Numbered from the stretch's first letter, positions 21,836 through 30,908 are shown. The stretch: DNA of 64,000 nucleotides from Massilia sp. ST3 (GCF_018119405.1 NZ_JAGPWC010000024.1:1-64000), one strand, 5' to 3'. The notes: generated from the letters alone by a model not told the origin. A program made the numbers and translations.

Positions 21836-22036
21836 ATGAACATCCGTAAAAACTTCGAAGCCCTGTTCCTCGCTTCCGCCGCCCTGGGCCTGGCCGCCAG
21901 CTTCGCCACCGCCAACGAGCGTCCGGTCGAGATCCTGCAATCGACCACGCCGAGCCTGGAAAGCATGAACGTGCAGACCATCGTCGTGACCGCACCGCGC
22001 CTCACCGCTGCCGAGAAAGCCAGCCTGAACGGTTGA
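21836..22036 (+). CDS. 66-residue secreted protein with a TonB-box-like motif
   Basis: A short gene with a strong AAGGAG site (21823-21828) 7 nt before its ATG. Residues 1-26 form a Sec signal peptide (charged start, hydrophobic core, ASFATA at the cleavage site), leaving a mature peptide of about 40 residues. The mature part contains QTIVVTAPRL (about residues 47-56), which matches the TonB-box consensus found at the start of TonB-dependent receptors (D/E-T-x-x-V-T-A-x-R). No receptor barrel follows; the frame stops 10 residues later. I do not recognise the family. It lies alone between rarA and serS, with 199 bp upstream. Confidence 0.75.
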   Translation: MNIRKNFEALFLASAALGLAASFATANERPVEILQSTTPSLESMNVQTIVVTAPRLTAAEKASLNG

Positions 22037-22043
22037 ACCGTGA

Positions 22044-23474
<1,431 letters not shown>

Positions 23475-23540
23475 GAGATTGGGCGCAGGGGAAAATGACA
23501 CGGCGGTGAAATTTTCCCTTCCCTTTTCCGGGATAGCCGC

Positions 23541-23546
23541 TATAAT
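23541..23546 (+). promoter_or_regulatory. -10 box of the first tRNA-Ser gene
   Basis: A perfect TATAAT is framed by CCGC and GCGG, 40 nt before the mature tRNA. The -35 position (around 23517-23522, CCTTCC) is poor, unlike the second copy of this locus. Confidence 0.6.
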
Positions 23547-23586
23547 GGCGGTCTCTTGCAGCTCACAGCAAGAATCGACCGAATCA

Positions 23587-23677
<91 letters not shown>

Positions 23678-23684
23678 TAGTAAT

Positions 23685-23713
23685 AAAAAAGGCTCCCGAC
23701 GGGAGCCTTTTTT
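23685..23713 (+). terminator. Intrinsic terminator after tRNA-Ser copy 1
   Basis: GGCTCCC and GGGAGCC pair over loop GAC, flanked by six A and six T, so it can act in both directions. The same hairpin, with the same loop, recurs at 23841-23867. Confidence 0.9.
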
Positions 23714-23731
23714 ATTGCGTACGGCGAAGGA

Positions 23732-23830
23732 GGGAGCCACCAATGTGGCTCCCGCGTGGGATTCGAAGCCGGGCGCTTGCCAGCGCCCGGGCGGCCTGCG
23801 GGATGTAGGCGAATCCCACCCTCTCCGCCA
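23732..23830 (+). other. Structured tRNA-derived module (copy 1)
   Basis: After a hairpin GGGAGCCAC/GTGGCTCCC (23732-23753) comes a 10-bp stem GTGGGATTCG (23756-23765) with CGAATCCCAC (23810-23819). It encloses a 9-bp hairpin CCGGGCGCT/AGCGCCCGG (23769-23790) and a weak CCT/AGG hairpin. The 3' end, CCTCTCCGCCA (23820-23830), equals the tRNA-Ser acceptor end. It looks like the tRNA's T-arm opened by about 44 nt of inserted hairpins. No 5' acceptor strand is present, so it cannot be a normal tRNA. The function is unknown. Confidence 0.6.
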
Positions 23831-23840
23831 GTAGTAATAG

Positions 23841-23867
23841 AAAAGGCTCCCGACGGGAGCCTTTTTT
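23841..23867 (+). terminator. Second terminator of the tRNA-Ser unit, copy 1
   Basis: GGCTCCC-GAC-GGGAGCC followed by TTTTTTATT, the same hairpin as at 23685-23713. Confidence 0.85.
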
Positions 23868-23887
23868 ATTTTCGGCGCCCTCGCTGC

Positions 23888-24041
23888 AGGGTGGACGGGT
23901 CCCCCGTCCACGCGGTGATCGTTATCGCTTGAATCATCGCGCACGTCGCGGCGGACGCTGGTCGAACGCGTGGACGGGAGACCCGTCCACCCTACGATCA
24001 GCACACCGGTAGGGTTGGCGGCTCCGCCGCCGACGCGTCGA
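23888..24041. repeat. Three REP-like palindromes, both subfamilies
   Basis: Two subfamily-2 elements lie at 23888-23914 (+, GGGTGGACGGG...CCCGTCCACGCG) and 23961-23998 (-, reading GTAGGGTGGACGGG on the minus strand). A subfamily-1 element lies at 24008-24041 (+, GTAGGGTTGGCGGC...GCCGCCGACGCGTCGA). Together they fill the gap between the tRNA unit and the MarR promoter; nothing else is visible from 23874 to 24100. Confidence 0.8.
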
Positions 24042-24107
24042 TTGTTGGCCCCTTCGATACCGCGCCCGCCTCCTCGTCCACCAACCCACCGCTATCGCCT
24101 CGATTAA

Positions 24108-24145
24108 TTAGGACTCCTTGACATATTCCTGACTCCTGTTATTCT
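24108..24145 (+). promoter_or_regulatory. Promoter and operator of the MarR regulator gene
   Basis: A consensus -35 TTGACA (24118-24123) and TATTCT (24140-24145) are spaced by 16 nt. The operator half-palindrome TTAGGACTCCTT (24108-24119) overlaps the -35. The same TTAGGACTCCT word recurs at 24828, before the next gene. The predicted start site falls at about 24152, right at the ATG, and there is no ribosome site, so the mRNA may be leaderless. Confidence 0.7.
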
Positions 24146-24152
24146 AGCGCCC

Positions 24153-24806
24153 ATGGACATCCAACCAGAAACCCCATGGGACAGCACGCCGGACATCTCG
24201 GCGCGCATCGTGACCGCCATCGGCCGCATCGCCACCGTGCTGCGCTCGGGGATGTGGGAGGTGTCGACGGGCGAAGGCCTGAACCCGGCCCAGGCCGAGA
24301 TCCTGCAATTGCTGCAGCACCGTACCCGCGGCGTGCGCCTGAGCTGGCTGGCCAAGCAGCTGTCGATTTCGCCGGCCAGCGCCAGCGATTCGGTCGCGGC
24401 GCTGGTGGGCAAGGGACTGGTGCGCAAGGCGAAGGCGGACGACGACGGCCGCGCCACGGCCTTGCACCTGACGGGGGAAGGGGAGCAGGTTGCCGCGCGC
24501 CTCGCACACGCGCTGTCCTTCGCCGACACGGCCGCCTCGCAGCTGCCGCAGGGCCAGCAGATCCAGATCCTCACCGGCCTGTTCAAGCTGATCGCCGAGC
24601 TGCAGAAGACCGAGCGCTTCCCGGAGCTGCGCGCCTGCCTCTCGTGCCGCCACTTCGAGGCGAACAAGTACCCGGGCGAGGCGGTGCCGCACCATTGCGC
24701 CCTGGTAAATGCGCCCTTGCCGATTTCCTTCCTGCGCATCGACTGCGCGGAACACGAACCGACCGACCCGCTGACCCAGCGCCGAAATTGGGAAAGCTTT
24801 GCCTGA
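24153..24806 (+). CDS. MarR-family regulator with a C-terminal cysteine cluster
   Basis: The 217-residue product has a winged-helix MarR domain (about residues 45-115, with LAKQLSISPASASDSVAALVGKGLV as the recognition region). An extension then carries Cys162-x2-Cys165, His180/His181-Cys182 and Cys198. Four spaced cysteines suggest a Zn or Fe-S centre or a thiol redox switch. The gene heads a locus whose next three products are thiol-active proteins, and the word TTAGGACTCCT occurs in front of both this gene and the next, so autorepression and control of the operon are likely. It appears to be leaderless. The ligand or oxidant it senses is not known. Confidence 0.85.
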   Translation: MDIQPETPWDSTPDISARIVTAIGRIATVLRSGMWEVSTGEGLNPAQAEILQLLQHRTRGVRLSWLAKQLSISPASASDSVAALVGKGLVRKAKADDDGRATALHLTGEGEQVAARLAHALSFADTAASQLPQGQQIQILTGLFKLIAELQKTERFPELRACLSCRHFEANKYPGEAVPHHCALVNAPLPISFLRIDCAEHEPTDPLTQRRNWESFA

Positions 24807-24824
24807 GATTTTTTTTGCGCCAAA

Positions 24825-24840
24825 TAGTTAGGACTCCTAT
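24825..24840 (+). promoter_or_regulatory. Second TTAGGACTCCTA operator
   Basis: TAGGA-C-TCCTA is an exact inverted repeat here (24829-24839). It shares TTAGGACTCCT with the element over the MarR gene promoter. It lies 67 nt before the AhpD-like gene and is the likely MarR binding site for that operon. Confidence 0.65.
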
Positions 24841-24906
24841 TTTCATCATGTGATGTAGGGTGAATCGGCCGCACCCATGACCGGCCAGCCAATGAAGGAG
24901 AACACC

Positions 24907-25449
24907 ATGTCCCGTATCGAACTCGTCAACCCATCCAAGGCCCAGGGCGCCGCCGCCGCGCTGCTCCAGCAGATCGACGGCGCCTTCGGCGTCGTCCCGA
25001 ACATGTTCCGCGCCGTCGCCAACTCGCCGGCCGCGCTCGAGAGCATGTGGGCTTCCTTCGGCGCCCTTGGCCATGGGACGCTGGGCGCGCGCCTGGGCGA
25101 GCAGATCGCCGTCGCCATCGCCGACCGCAACGACTGCGCATACTGCCTCGCCGCGCACACCGTGCTGGGCCAGAAGGCCGGCGCCAGCGCCCAGGAAATG
25201 GCGGCCGCCCAGGCCGGCGAATCGGACGACCCGAAGACCGCGGCCGCGCTGAAGTTCGCGATCGCCGTGGTCGAGAGGCGCGCCCACGTCGGCGAGGCCG
25301 ATGTCGCCGCCCTGCGCCAGGCGGGTTTCGATGACGGCGAGATCGTCGAGATCATGGCGCACGTGGCCCTGAACCTGTTCACCAACTATGTGAACGTGGC
25401 CTTCAAGGTGCCGGTCGACTTCCCCGGTGTGAAGCTGCGCGCCAAATGA
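24907..25449 (+). CDS. AhpD-like carboxymuconolactone decarboxylase family thiol peroxidase
   Basis: An all-helical 180-residue protein of the CMD/AhpD family. The AhpD proton-relay geometry is exact: Glu65, then Cys77-x2-Cys80 and His84, the same spacing as Glu118/Cys130/Cys133/His137 of mycobacterial AhpD. A peroxidase or peroxiredoxin-reductase role is therefore likely. The start at 24907 has AAGGAG (24895-24900) 6 nt upstream; in-frame ATGs further up lack such a site. The next gene overlaps its stop (ATGA). The operator at 24825 and the MarR gene upstream point to induction by an oxidant or electrophile. Confidence 0.88.
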   Translation: MSRIELVNPSKAQGAAAALLQQIDGAFGVVPNMFRAVANSPAALESMWASFGALGHGTLGARLGEQIAVAIADRNDCAYCLAAHTVLGQKAGASAQEMAAAQAGESDDPKTAAALKFAIAVVERRAHVGEADVAALRQAGFDDGEIVEIMAHVALNLFTNYVNVAFKVPVDFPGVKLRAK

Positions 25450-25997
25450 TGCCCCCGACCTCGTCTCACGCGGCACACCCTGCACCGGAATTCGAGGTCT
25501 CGGCCTGGCTGAACGCGCCAGGCCCGGTGACCCTGGCTTCCCTGCGCGGCATGGTGGTGGCCGTCTACGCCTTCCAGATGCTGTGCCCAGGCTGCGTCGC
25601 GCACGCGATCCCGCAGGCGCAGTCCATCGCCCGGCACATCGGGCGCGACGACCTTGCGGTGCTCGGCCTGCATACCGTGTTCGAGCACCACGAGGCGATG
25701 AACGAGAACGCGCTGCGCGCTTTCATCCACGAGTACCGGATCGGCTTCCCGGTCGGGATCGACCGCCCCGCGGCGCGCGGCCCCATGCCGAGCACGATGG
25801 CGCGCTACGGCATGCGCGGCACGCCGACCCTGCTGCTGTTCGACCGCGCCGGCGTGCTGCGCCACAGCCTGTTCGGGCATGTGCCCGACATGCAGGTGGG
25901 CGCGCTGCTCGGGCAGCTGCTGGCCGAACCCGCGCCGTCCGGCTGTGGCGACGGCGGCTGCCTGGTCCCGCCCGGAAGCGCCGCCTGGCATGCCTAG
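25446..25997 (+). CDS. Thioredoxin-fold peroxiredoxin/TlpA-like protein
   Basis: A 183-residue redoxin domain protein with no signal peptide. The redox motif MLCPGCV has its CxxC at about residues 47 and 50, at the end of the first beta strand. The cis-proline loop GTPTLLLF follows near residue 133. A second pair, CGDGGC, is close to the C-terminus and could resolve or relay the disulfide. It is translationally coupled to the AhpD-like gene through ATGA. It may serve that protein as electron donor or act as a peroxidase itself. The start could be either ATG of the pair at 25446/25449. Confidence 0.82.
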   Translation: MMPPTSSHAAHPAPEFEVSAWLNAPGPVTLASLRGMVVAVYAFQMLCPGCVAHAIPQAQSIARHIGRDDLAVLGLHTVFEHHEAMNENALRAFIHEYRIGFPVGIDRPAARGPMPSTMARYGMRGTPTLLLFDRAGVLRHSLFGHVPDMQVGALLGQLLAEPAPSGCGDGGCLVPPGSAAWHA

Positions 25998-26052
25998 CGG
26001 CGCCGGCTGGACCCACCGTCATCAACCTGAATTCACGACAAGGAGAAACCCA

Positions 26053-26298
26053 ATGAAGGACCCATTCGACACCCGCGCAGCCACCTTCTACCACGACGGC
26101 TGCGCGACCTGCCTGCAGATCGCTTCCACCCTGGCGCGCCTGACGCCGGCGCTGGAAGTGGTCGACCTGAGCCAGCAGGGCGAGCGCATCGCCGAGGCGG
26201 AGCTGCTCGGCGTGAGCGCGCTGCCCTGCCTGGTGGCGGAAGGCGAACTGCTGCCGGTCAGCCAGCATTCGGTCCTGGCCGAACTCGGCGTGCACTGA
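26053..26298 (+). CDS. Small thioredoxin/glutaredoxin-like protein
   Basis: An 81-residue thioredoxin-fold protein with Cys17-Ala-Thr-Cys20 after the first strand (FYHDGCATC) and the cis-proline loop VSALPCLV near residue 57. AAGGAG (26040-26045) stands 7 nt before the ATG. It is the third gene of the MarR-controlled set and could recycle the two preceding thiol proteins. The gene is too small for a full thioredoxin and is closest in outline to a glutaredoxin-like domain. Confidence 0.82.
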   Translation: MKDPFDTRAATFYHDGCATCLQIASTLARLTPALEVVDLSQQGERIAEAELLGVSALPCLVAEGELLPVSQHSVLAELGVH

Positions 26299-26371
26299 GC
26301 CATGCGCCGGGCGGCCAGCGGGCTTCCTGGTCCGGTGGTAAGCTGGTTGCCCCCAACCAGTCGAGCGGCGC

Positions 26372-27310
26372 ATGCGTACCGGCGAACTCCGGCGTTTCCA
26401 TTACTTCCTGATCCTCGCGCGCGAGCTGCATTTCGGCCGCGCCGCGGAGCTGTGCTTCATCACCCAGCCCGCCCTCAGCCAGCAGATCGCGCGGCTGGAA
26501 GAAGCGGTGGGCGTGCCGCTGTTCGTGCGCGACGCCCGCGGCGTCAGCCTGACCGAGGCCGGCAAGGTGTTCCGCGACGGCGTGCAGCGCGTCTTCGACC
26601 TGATCGAGCAGACCACGCGCAGCACGCGCGAGGCCGGGCGCTTCGAGGACCTGCGCCTGTCCGTCGGGCTCAAGGAATACGCCAACGTGGCCTTGCTGCC
26701 GCTGGCGCTGGCACGGCTGCAGGCCCTGTACCCGGGCATCCGCCTGGACCGCCACGAGATGGGCGCGCCGGCCCAGCCCGAAGGCTTGCAGCGCGGCGAG
26801 ATCGATGCCGGCATCGGCGTCATGTTCGACGATCCCGGCCCGGGTCTGCCGGCGGACGGCGCCATCGCCAGCCGGCGCCTGATGGCCTCGCGCTGGCGCC
26901 TGCTGGTGCGCGAGGACCATGCGCTGGCGCAGGCGAGCGAAGTGGACCTGGACAGCCTGGTACGCCAGCCGCTCATCATGTTCGCGCGCGACGTCAACCC
27001 GGCCGTGTACGACCGCATCCTCGCCGCCTGCCGCGAGACCGGCCGGGAAGCCAACATCGTCTACGCGACCACCCAGGTGCAGGCCGGCGTGCAGCTGGCG
27101 CGCGCCGGCATGGGCTGCATGCTCGGCACCGGCTACGTGCTGGGCGATGCGCTGCCGGGCATGCGGGCGATCCCGGTGGCGGGACTGGCGCCGCTGCTGA
27201 TGCATGCCTTTTGGCGCACGAACGAGAGCCGGCCGCTGGTGCTCGACTTCATCGAGGTCGTGGCGGAAGAGGCGCGCCGCCTGGCGCTCGGCGCCGGGCC
27301 GGAGTCCTAG
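26372..27310 (+). CDS. LysR-family transcriptional regulator
   Basis: A 312-residue LysR protein with an N-terminal winged helix (ELHFGRAAELCFITQPALSQQIARLEEAVG, about residues 17-46) and a C-terminal effector-binding domain of the periplasmic-binding-protein type. It is tail-to-tail with an MFS gene on the other strand (4-bp overlap). No divergent partner is obvious, since the redox operon reads in the same direction upstream. The target is unknown; the redox operon or the MFS gene are candidates. The effector cannot be guessed from sequence. Confidence 0.9.
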   Translation: MRTGELRRFHYFLILARELHFGRAAELCFITQPALSQQIARLEEAVGVPLFVRDARGVSLTEAGKVFRDGVQRVFDLIEQTTRSTREAGRFEDLRLSVGLKEYANVALLPLALARLQALYPGIRLDRHEMGAPAQPEGLQRGEIDAGIGVMFDDPGPGLPADGAIASRRLMASRWRLLVREDHALAQASEVDLDSLVRQPLIMFARDVNPAVYDRILAACRETGREANIVYATTQVQAGVQLARAGMGCMLGTGYVLGDALPGMRAIPVAGLAPLLMHAFWRTNESRPLVLDFIEVVAEEARRLALGAGPES

Positions 27311-28503
27311 CCCTCCCGGCGCAGCATCCCGCCGAGCAGGTCGAGCAGCAGGGCCAGCGCGAAGGCGCCGCCCGCCGCCATGAACAGCACACGGTGCTGG
27401 CCTCCGTTGCGCGCGAATACCCAGGACAAGCCGTACCCCGCCAGCGCCTGGAACAGCGCGAACATGCTGGTCGAGCGGCTCCAGGCCGCGTGCTGGGCCG
27501 CATGCCGGCCGGGCAGCAGCTCGTGCAGGCGTCCGATCATCAGGGTCACCACCCCGGGCGTGAAGGCGCCCAGCAGCAGGCTGGCCGCCAGCAGGGAAGG
27601 CGCCTGCGGCCAGGCGGCCATCAGCAGCGCCGCGGCGGCGGCCAGCAGCAGCCCGAGGCGCAGGGCGCGGCCGAAGCCGATGCGGTCGGCCAGCAGGCCG
27701 TAGAGCATCGGACCCGACACCGCGCCGGCGCCGTAGACGACCCAGTACAGCGCGCCCTGCGCCGTGCCTTGATGGAGGCCGCGCGCCACGTAGTCGACCA
27801 GGAACACGGCCGCCGGCACCAGACCCACGGCCACGGCGGCGTATTCGGCATACAGCAGGCGCACCCGCAGCGGCAGGGCGGCGACCGGCTCGGCGCGCTG
27901 GGCCGCGGCGTCGCGCGCCGGCCAGGCGCGCCATGACAGCGCGCTGAGCAGGGCGGAACAGGCGGCCAGGCCCAGCCAGGCGGCGGGCAGGCCGGCACGC
28001 AGCAGCGGCGGCACCAGGACGCCGGACAGGGCGATCCCGGCGCCGACGCCCATGAAGATCGCGCCGCCCGCCATCCCGCGCCGCGCCGGCGCCACCATCG
28101 GCAGCACGGTCTGGGCCACCAGCACCATGACCACGGCGCCGGCGAATCCGGAGACGAAGCGCCAGGCGAAGAACCAGCTCAGCGACAGCGGCGCGGCGCA
28201 GGCGGCGAAGGAAAGGGCGGCGGCGGCCATCATCGCCCGCAGCATGGCGCGGTGGCCCCAGCGCGCGCCCATGCGCCGGCCCAGCAGGGCGCCGGCGAAA
28301 TAGCCGGCGAAGTTGGCGGCGCCCAGCCAGACCACGTCGCCGGGCGCGAACCAGCCGGCCTTGATCAGCTCGGGGATCAGCGGCGTATAGGCGAAGCGCG
28401 CCAGGCCGATGGCCACCAGGCTGGCGCACAGGCCGGCGAAGACGGCGTAGGAAGCAGAAGGGCCGGTGCAGGCGCCGGCCAGGGATGTGCAGCGGGTGGT
28501 CAA
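27307..28503 (-). CDS. MFS transporter, YbfB/YjiJ type
   Basis: An inner-membrane transporter of about 398 residues with twelve predicted helices, resembling the YbfB/YjiJ (MFS_4) group: the LARFAYTPLIPELI motif in helix 1 is typical. I start it at the TTG at 28503 because GAAGGGAG lies 8 nt upstream on the minus strand and the first helix follows soon after; an ATG at 28557 would add 18 residues rich in Gly/Ala/Pro. The stop overlaps the stop of the LysR gene. The substrate is unknown; neighbours suggest a xenobiotic or a toxic metabolite. Confidence 0.82.
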   Translation of the reverse strand: MTTRCTSLAGACTGPSASYAVFAGLCASLVAIGLARFAYTPLIPELIKAGWFAPGDVVWLGAANFAGYFAGALLGRRMGARWGHRAMLRAMMAAAALSFAACAAPLSLSWFFAWRFVSGFAGAVVMVLVAQTVLPMVAPARRGMAGGAIFMGVGAGIALSGVLVPPLLRAGLPAAWLGLAACSALLSALSWRAWPARDAAAQRAEPVAALPLRVRLLYAEYAAVAVGLVPAAVFLVDYVARGLHQGTAQGALYWVVYGAGAVSGPMLYGLLADRIGFGRALRLGLLLAAAAALLMAAWPQAPSLLAASLLLGAFTPGVVTLMIGRLHELLPGRHAAQHAAWSRSTSMFALFQALAGYGLSWVFARNGGQHRVLFMAAGGAFALALLLDLLGGMLRREG

Positions 28504-28600
28504 AAAGGGGCTCCCTTCGGATGCGGGACCGGCCGCAATGCCGGTCCGAGCAGCCATCCTAGGGCCTGCGTCCGGCCGTGGCCAATCACATCGGGGGAGG

Positions 28601-28628
28601 CTGGCGATAAGCCCGGGCTTATCGCCAG
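28601..28628. terminator. 28-nt perfect palindrome after the hydrolase gene
   Basis: CTGGCGATAAGCCC is followed directly by its full reverse complement. It lies 8 nt past the stop of the minus-strand hydrolase and so is the likely terminator of that gene, although no T-run follows. A binding site is the other reading. Confidence 0.55.
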
Positions 28629-28636
28629 AGGGGAGG

Positions 28637-29476
28637 TCAGCCGCGCAGGAAGGCCAGCAGGTCGGCGTTGAGCTGGTCCTTGTGGGTGGTGGCCAGGCCG
28701 TGCGAACCGCCTGCGTAGACCTTCAGGGTTCCTTGCGGCAGCAGCTCGACGGCGCGGCGCGCGGTGGTGTCGATCGGGACGATCTGGTCGTCGTCGCCGT
28801 GGATGACCAGGGTCGGGATGTCCATCTTCCCGAGGTCTTCGGTGAAGTCGGTTTCCGAGAACTGCTGGATGCAGGCGTAGGCGCTCTTGAGGCTGCATTG
28901 CATGCCCTGCAGCCAGAAGGTGTCGCGCACGCCTTCCGAGACCTTGGCGCCCGGACGGTTGTAGCCGTAGAAGGGCAAGGTCAGGTCCTTGAAGAACTGG
29001 GCGCGGTCGGCCAGCACGCCGGCGCGGATGCCGTCGAACGCGTCCATCGGCACGCCCTTCGGATTCGCCGGCGAGGCCATCATCTGCGGCGTCACGGCGC
29101 CGACCAGCACGGCCCTGCTCACGCGGCCCGTGCCGTGGCGGCCGATGTAGCGCGCGACTTCGCCGCCGCCGGTCGAGTGGCCGACCAGCATGGCGCCGCT
29201 CAGGTCGAGCGTTTCGATCACGGTCGCGAGGTCGTCGGCATAGGTGTCCATGTCGTTGCCGTGCCAGGCCTTGCTCGAGCGGCCGTGGCCGCGGCGGTCG
29301 TGGGCGATCACGCGGTAGCCGTGCTCGGCCAGGAACATCATCTGGTCTTCCCAGGCGTCGCCCGACAGCGGCCAGCCATGGCTGAACACGACCGGGACGC
29401 CGTGGCCCCAGTCGGTGATGTGGATCTGGGCGCCGTCGTGGACGGTGACCTTGTCGAGGGTGCGGGTGCCTTTCAT
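28637..29476 (-). CDS. Alpha/beta hydrolase, non-heme chloroperoxidase/arylesterase type
   Basis: A 279-residue alpha/beta hydrolase with nucleophile motif GHSTGG (about 96-101), acid residue in HGDDDQIVP (about 225-233) and catalytic His in [13 protein letters not shown] near 255-260. The sequence pattern [16 protein letters not shown] matches cofactor-free haloperoxidases/esterases. These enzymes hydrolyse esters and can make peracids from acetate and hydrogen peroxide, which fits a location next to a redox operon. The ATG at 29476 has AAAGGA 6 nt upstream. It is divergent from the monooxygenase unit. Confidence 0.92.
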   Translation of the reverse strand: MKGTRTLDKVTVHDGAQIHITDWGHGVPVVFSHGWPLSGDAWEDQMMFLAEHGYRVIAHDRRGHGRSSKAWHGNDMDTYADDLATVIETLDLSGAMLVGHSTGGGEVARYIGRHGTGRVSRAVLVGAVTPQMMASPANPKGVPMDAFDGIRAGVLADRAQFFKDLTLPFYGYNRPGAKVSEGVRDTFWLQGMQCSLKSAYACIQQFSETDFTEDLGKMDIPTLVIHGDDDQIVPIDTTARRAVELLPQGTLKVYAGGSHGLATTHKDQLNADLLAFLRG

Positions 29477-29697
29477 GCTGAATCCTTTCTGCGGGGCGGA
29501 GGGGGAAAACGCCAGTGCGGCGCACCACGGCATTCTGGAATCCGGCGCCGGGCCCGTCCATGCGGACGAAGGGATAGGCGCGGCCCACACCTTCGTGCTG
29601 TGCCGCCTCCATCCCTCGAAGACATTTTTTTTATTGGCATGTTCTCAACGCAAGGCAGTCGTCTTACACTGGCGGTAAATACGCCCGGAGAGATGCG
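29477..29697. other. Divergent intergenic region
   Basis: 221 bp between the hydrolase and the upstream ORF of the monooxygenase. An A/T-rich stretch at 29625-29640 precedes a possible + strand promoter, TTCTCA (29643-29648) and TACACT (29665-29670) with 16 nt between. Nothing else is recognised. Confidence 0.35.
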
Positions 29698-29802
29698 ATG
29701 CACGCACATGCCGCAGCCCAGCTGCCAGCCGGTCCGCACGCCTGTTGCGGCCTGGCCGAGGGCATGGCGCGCGCCTCCGCCTGCATGCCGGGGAACCCAT
29801 GA
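29698..29802 (+). CDS. 34-codon Cys/His-rich upstream ORF
   Basis: An ORF beginning MHAHAAAQ has CGGAGAG a few bases before its ATG, and its TGA overlaps the ATG of the next gene (ATGA at 29799-29802). It encodes three His (2, 4, 14) and three Cys (16, 17, 29) in 34 residues. Its position makes translational coupling likely. It may be a leader peptide rather than a working protein, or a chance ORF. Confidence 0.35.
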   Translation: MHAHAAAQLPAGPHACCGLAEGMARASACMPGNP

Positions 29803-30878
29803 GCGCCGCGCCGCGCGCACTCGTGATCGGCGGCTCGCTGGGCGGGCTGCTGGCGGCCAATGCGCTGCGCGCGGTGGGCTGGGAGGTCGAGGTATTCGAA
29901 CGCTCGGTAGGCGAGCTGAGCAGCCATGGCGGCGGCATCGTGCTGCAGCCGGACGTGCTGGCGGCCTTGCGCTTCGCCCAGCTCGATCCCGAGCGCCTGC
30001 CCGGGGTGCAGTCCGGCGAGCGCATCTACCTCGACCGCGGCGACCGCATCCTCCAGCGCGCCCACCAGCCGCAGACCCAGACTTCATGGACCGTGCTGTA
30101 CCGGACCTTGCGCGCCGGCCTGCCGCCGCAACACCTGCATGCGGACCGGAACTTCCTGCGCTACGAGCAGGCGGAGCAGCGGGTCACGGCGCATTTTTCG
30201 GACGGCACCAGCGAGAGCGGCGACCTGCTCGTTGGCGCCGACGGCGCGCGCTCGGCGGTGCGCGCGCAGATGCTGCCCGGCCTGGCGCCGCGCGCGGCCG
30301 GCTATGTGGCCTGGCAGGGCATGGTGCCCGAAGCGATGCTGCCGCCCGCCACGCGCGACAAGCTCGACGGCGCATCCGTGTTCCAGCAGGGCGACGGCCA
30401 CCTCCTGATGGCCTGCCTGGCGCCCGGCGAGCACGGCGCGGTCGAGCCCGGCAAGCGATGCTGGAACTGGACCTGGTACCGCCGGGTGGGGTCGGACGAG
30501 ACGCTCGACGCGATGTTGACGCCGAAAACCTTGTTCGAGGATGCGCGCCAGCTGGCCGCGCCGTCCTTCCGCGTGCTGATCGACACCACCGAGAGCCCGC
30601 TTGCCCAGGCGGTGGTCGACCTGGAAGTGCCGAAGATGCTGGACGGCCGCGTCCTGCTGTGCGGCGACGCCGCCTTCGTGCCGCGCCCGCACACGGCGGG
30701 CAGCACCGCCAAGGCCGCCGCCGACGCGCTCACCCTGGCGATGCTCCTGAGCCAGCGCCAGGCGTCGCCTGACGTCGGCCTGGCGCAATGGGAACAGTTG
30801 CGCCTGACGGCGGGGCAGGGCATGGTGATGGCGGGCGCCGCGATCGGCGACCGGATCATGGGCATGTCGCGCTACTGA
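29799..30878 (+). CDS. FAD-dependent monooxygenase (p-hydroxybenzoate hydroxylase-like)
   Basis: A 359-residue class A flavin monooxygenase. It has the Rossmann motif VIGGSLGGLLAA (about 9-20), the GADGARSAVR motif (about 147-156), and the second FAD motif GDAAFVPRPHTAGSTAKAAADA (about 289-310), as in 2,6-dihydroxypyridine 3-monooxygenase-like proteins. It would hydroxylate an aromatic or heteroaromatic substrate using NAD(P)H and oxygen. The ATG at 29799 has GGGGAA nearby and overlaps the stop of the small upstream ORF. The next feature is the second tRNA-Ser unit. Confidence 0.88.
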   Translation: MSAAPRALVIGGSLGGLLAANALRAVGWEVEVFERSVGELSSHGGGIVLQPDVLAALRFAQLDPERLPGVQSGERIYLDRGDRILQRAHQPQTQTSWTVLYRTLRAGLPPQHLHADRNFLRYEQAEQRVTAHFSDGTSESGDLLVGADGARSAVRAQMLPGLAPRAAGYVAWQGMVPEAMLPPATRDKLDGASVFQQGDGHLLMACLAPGEHGAVEPGKRCWNWTWYRRVGSDETLDAMLTPKTLFEDARQLAAPSFRVLIDTTESPLAQAVVDLEVPKMLDGRVLLCGDAAFVPRPHTAGSTAKAAADALTLAMLLSQRQASPDVGLAQWEQLRLTAGQGMVMAGAAIGDRIMGMSRY

Positions 30879-30908
30879 GGGATCCGTTGAAAAGTTGCAG
30901 TTCGTCAC

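Noticed and set aside
23756..23830. The structured module as a second functional tRNA
   Set aside because: It ends like tRNA-Ser but lacks a 5' acceptor strand, D-arm and anticodon arm.
28525..28557. ATG at 28557 as start of the MFS gene
   Set aside because: It would add a Gly/Ala/Pro stretch that overlaps a GGACCGGC/GCCGGTCC hairpin, while the TTG at 28503 has a good ribosome site. It is kept only as an alternative.
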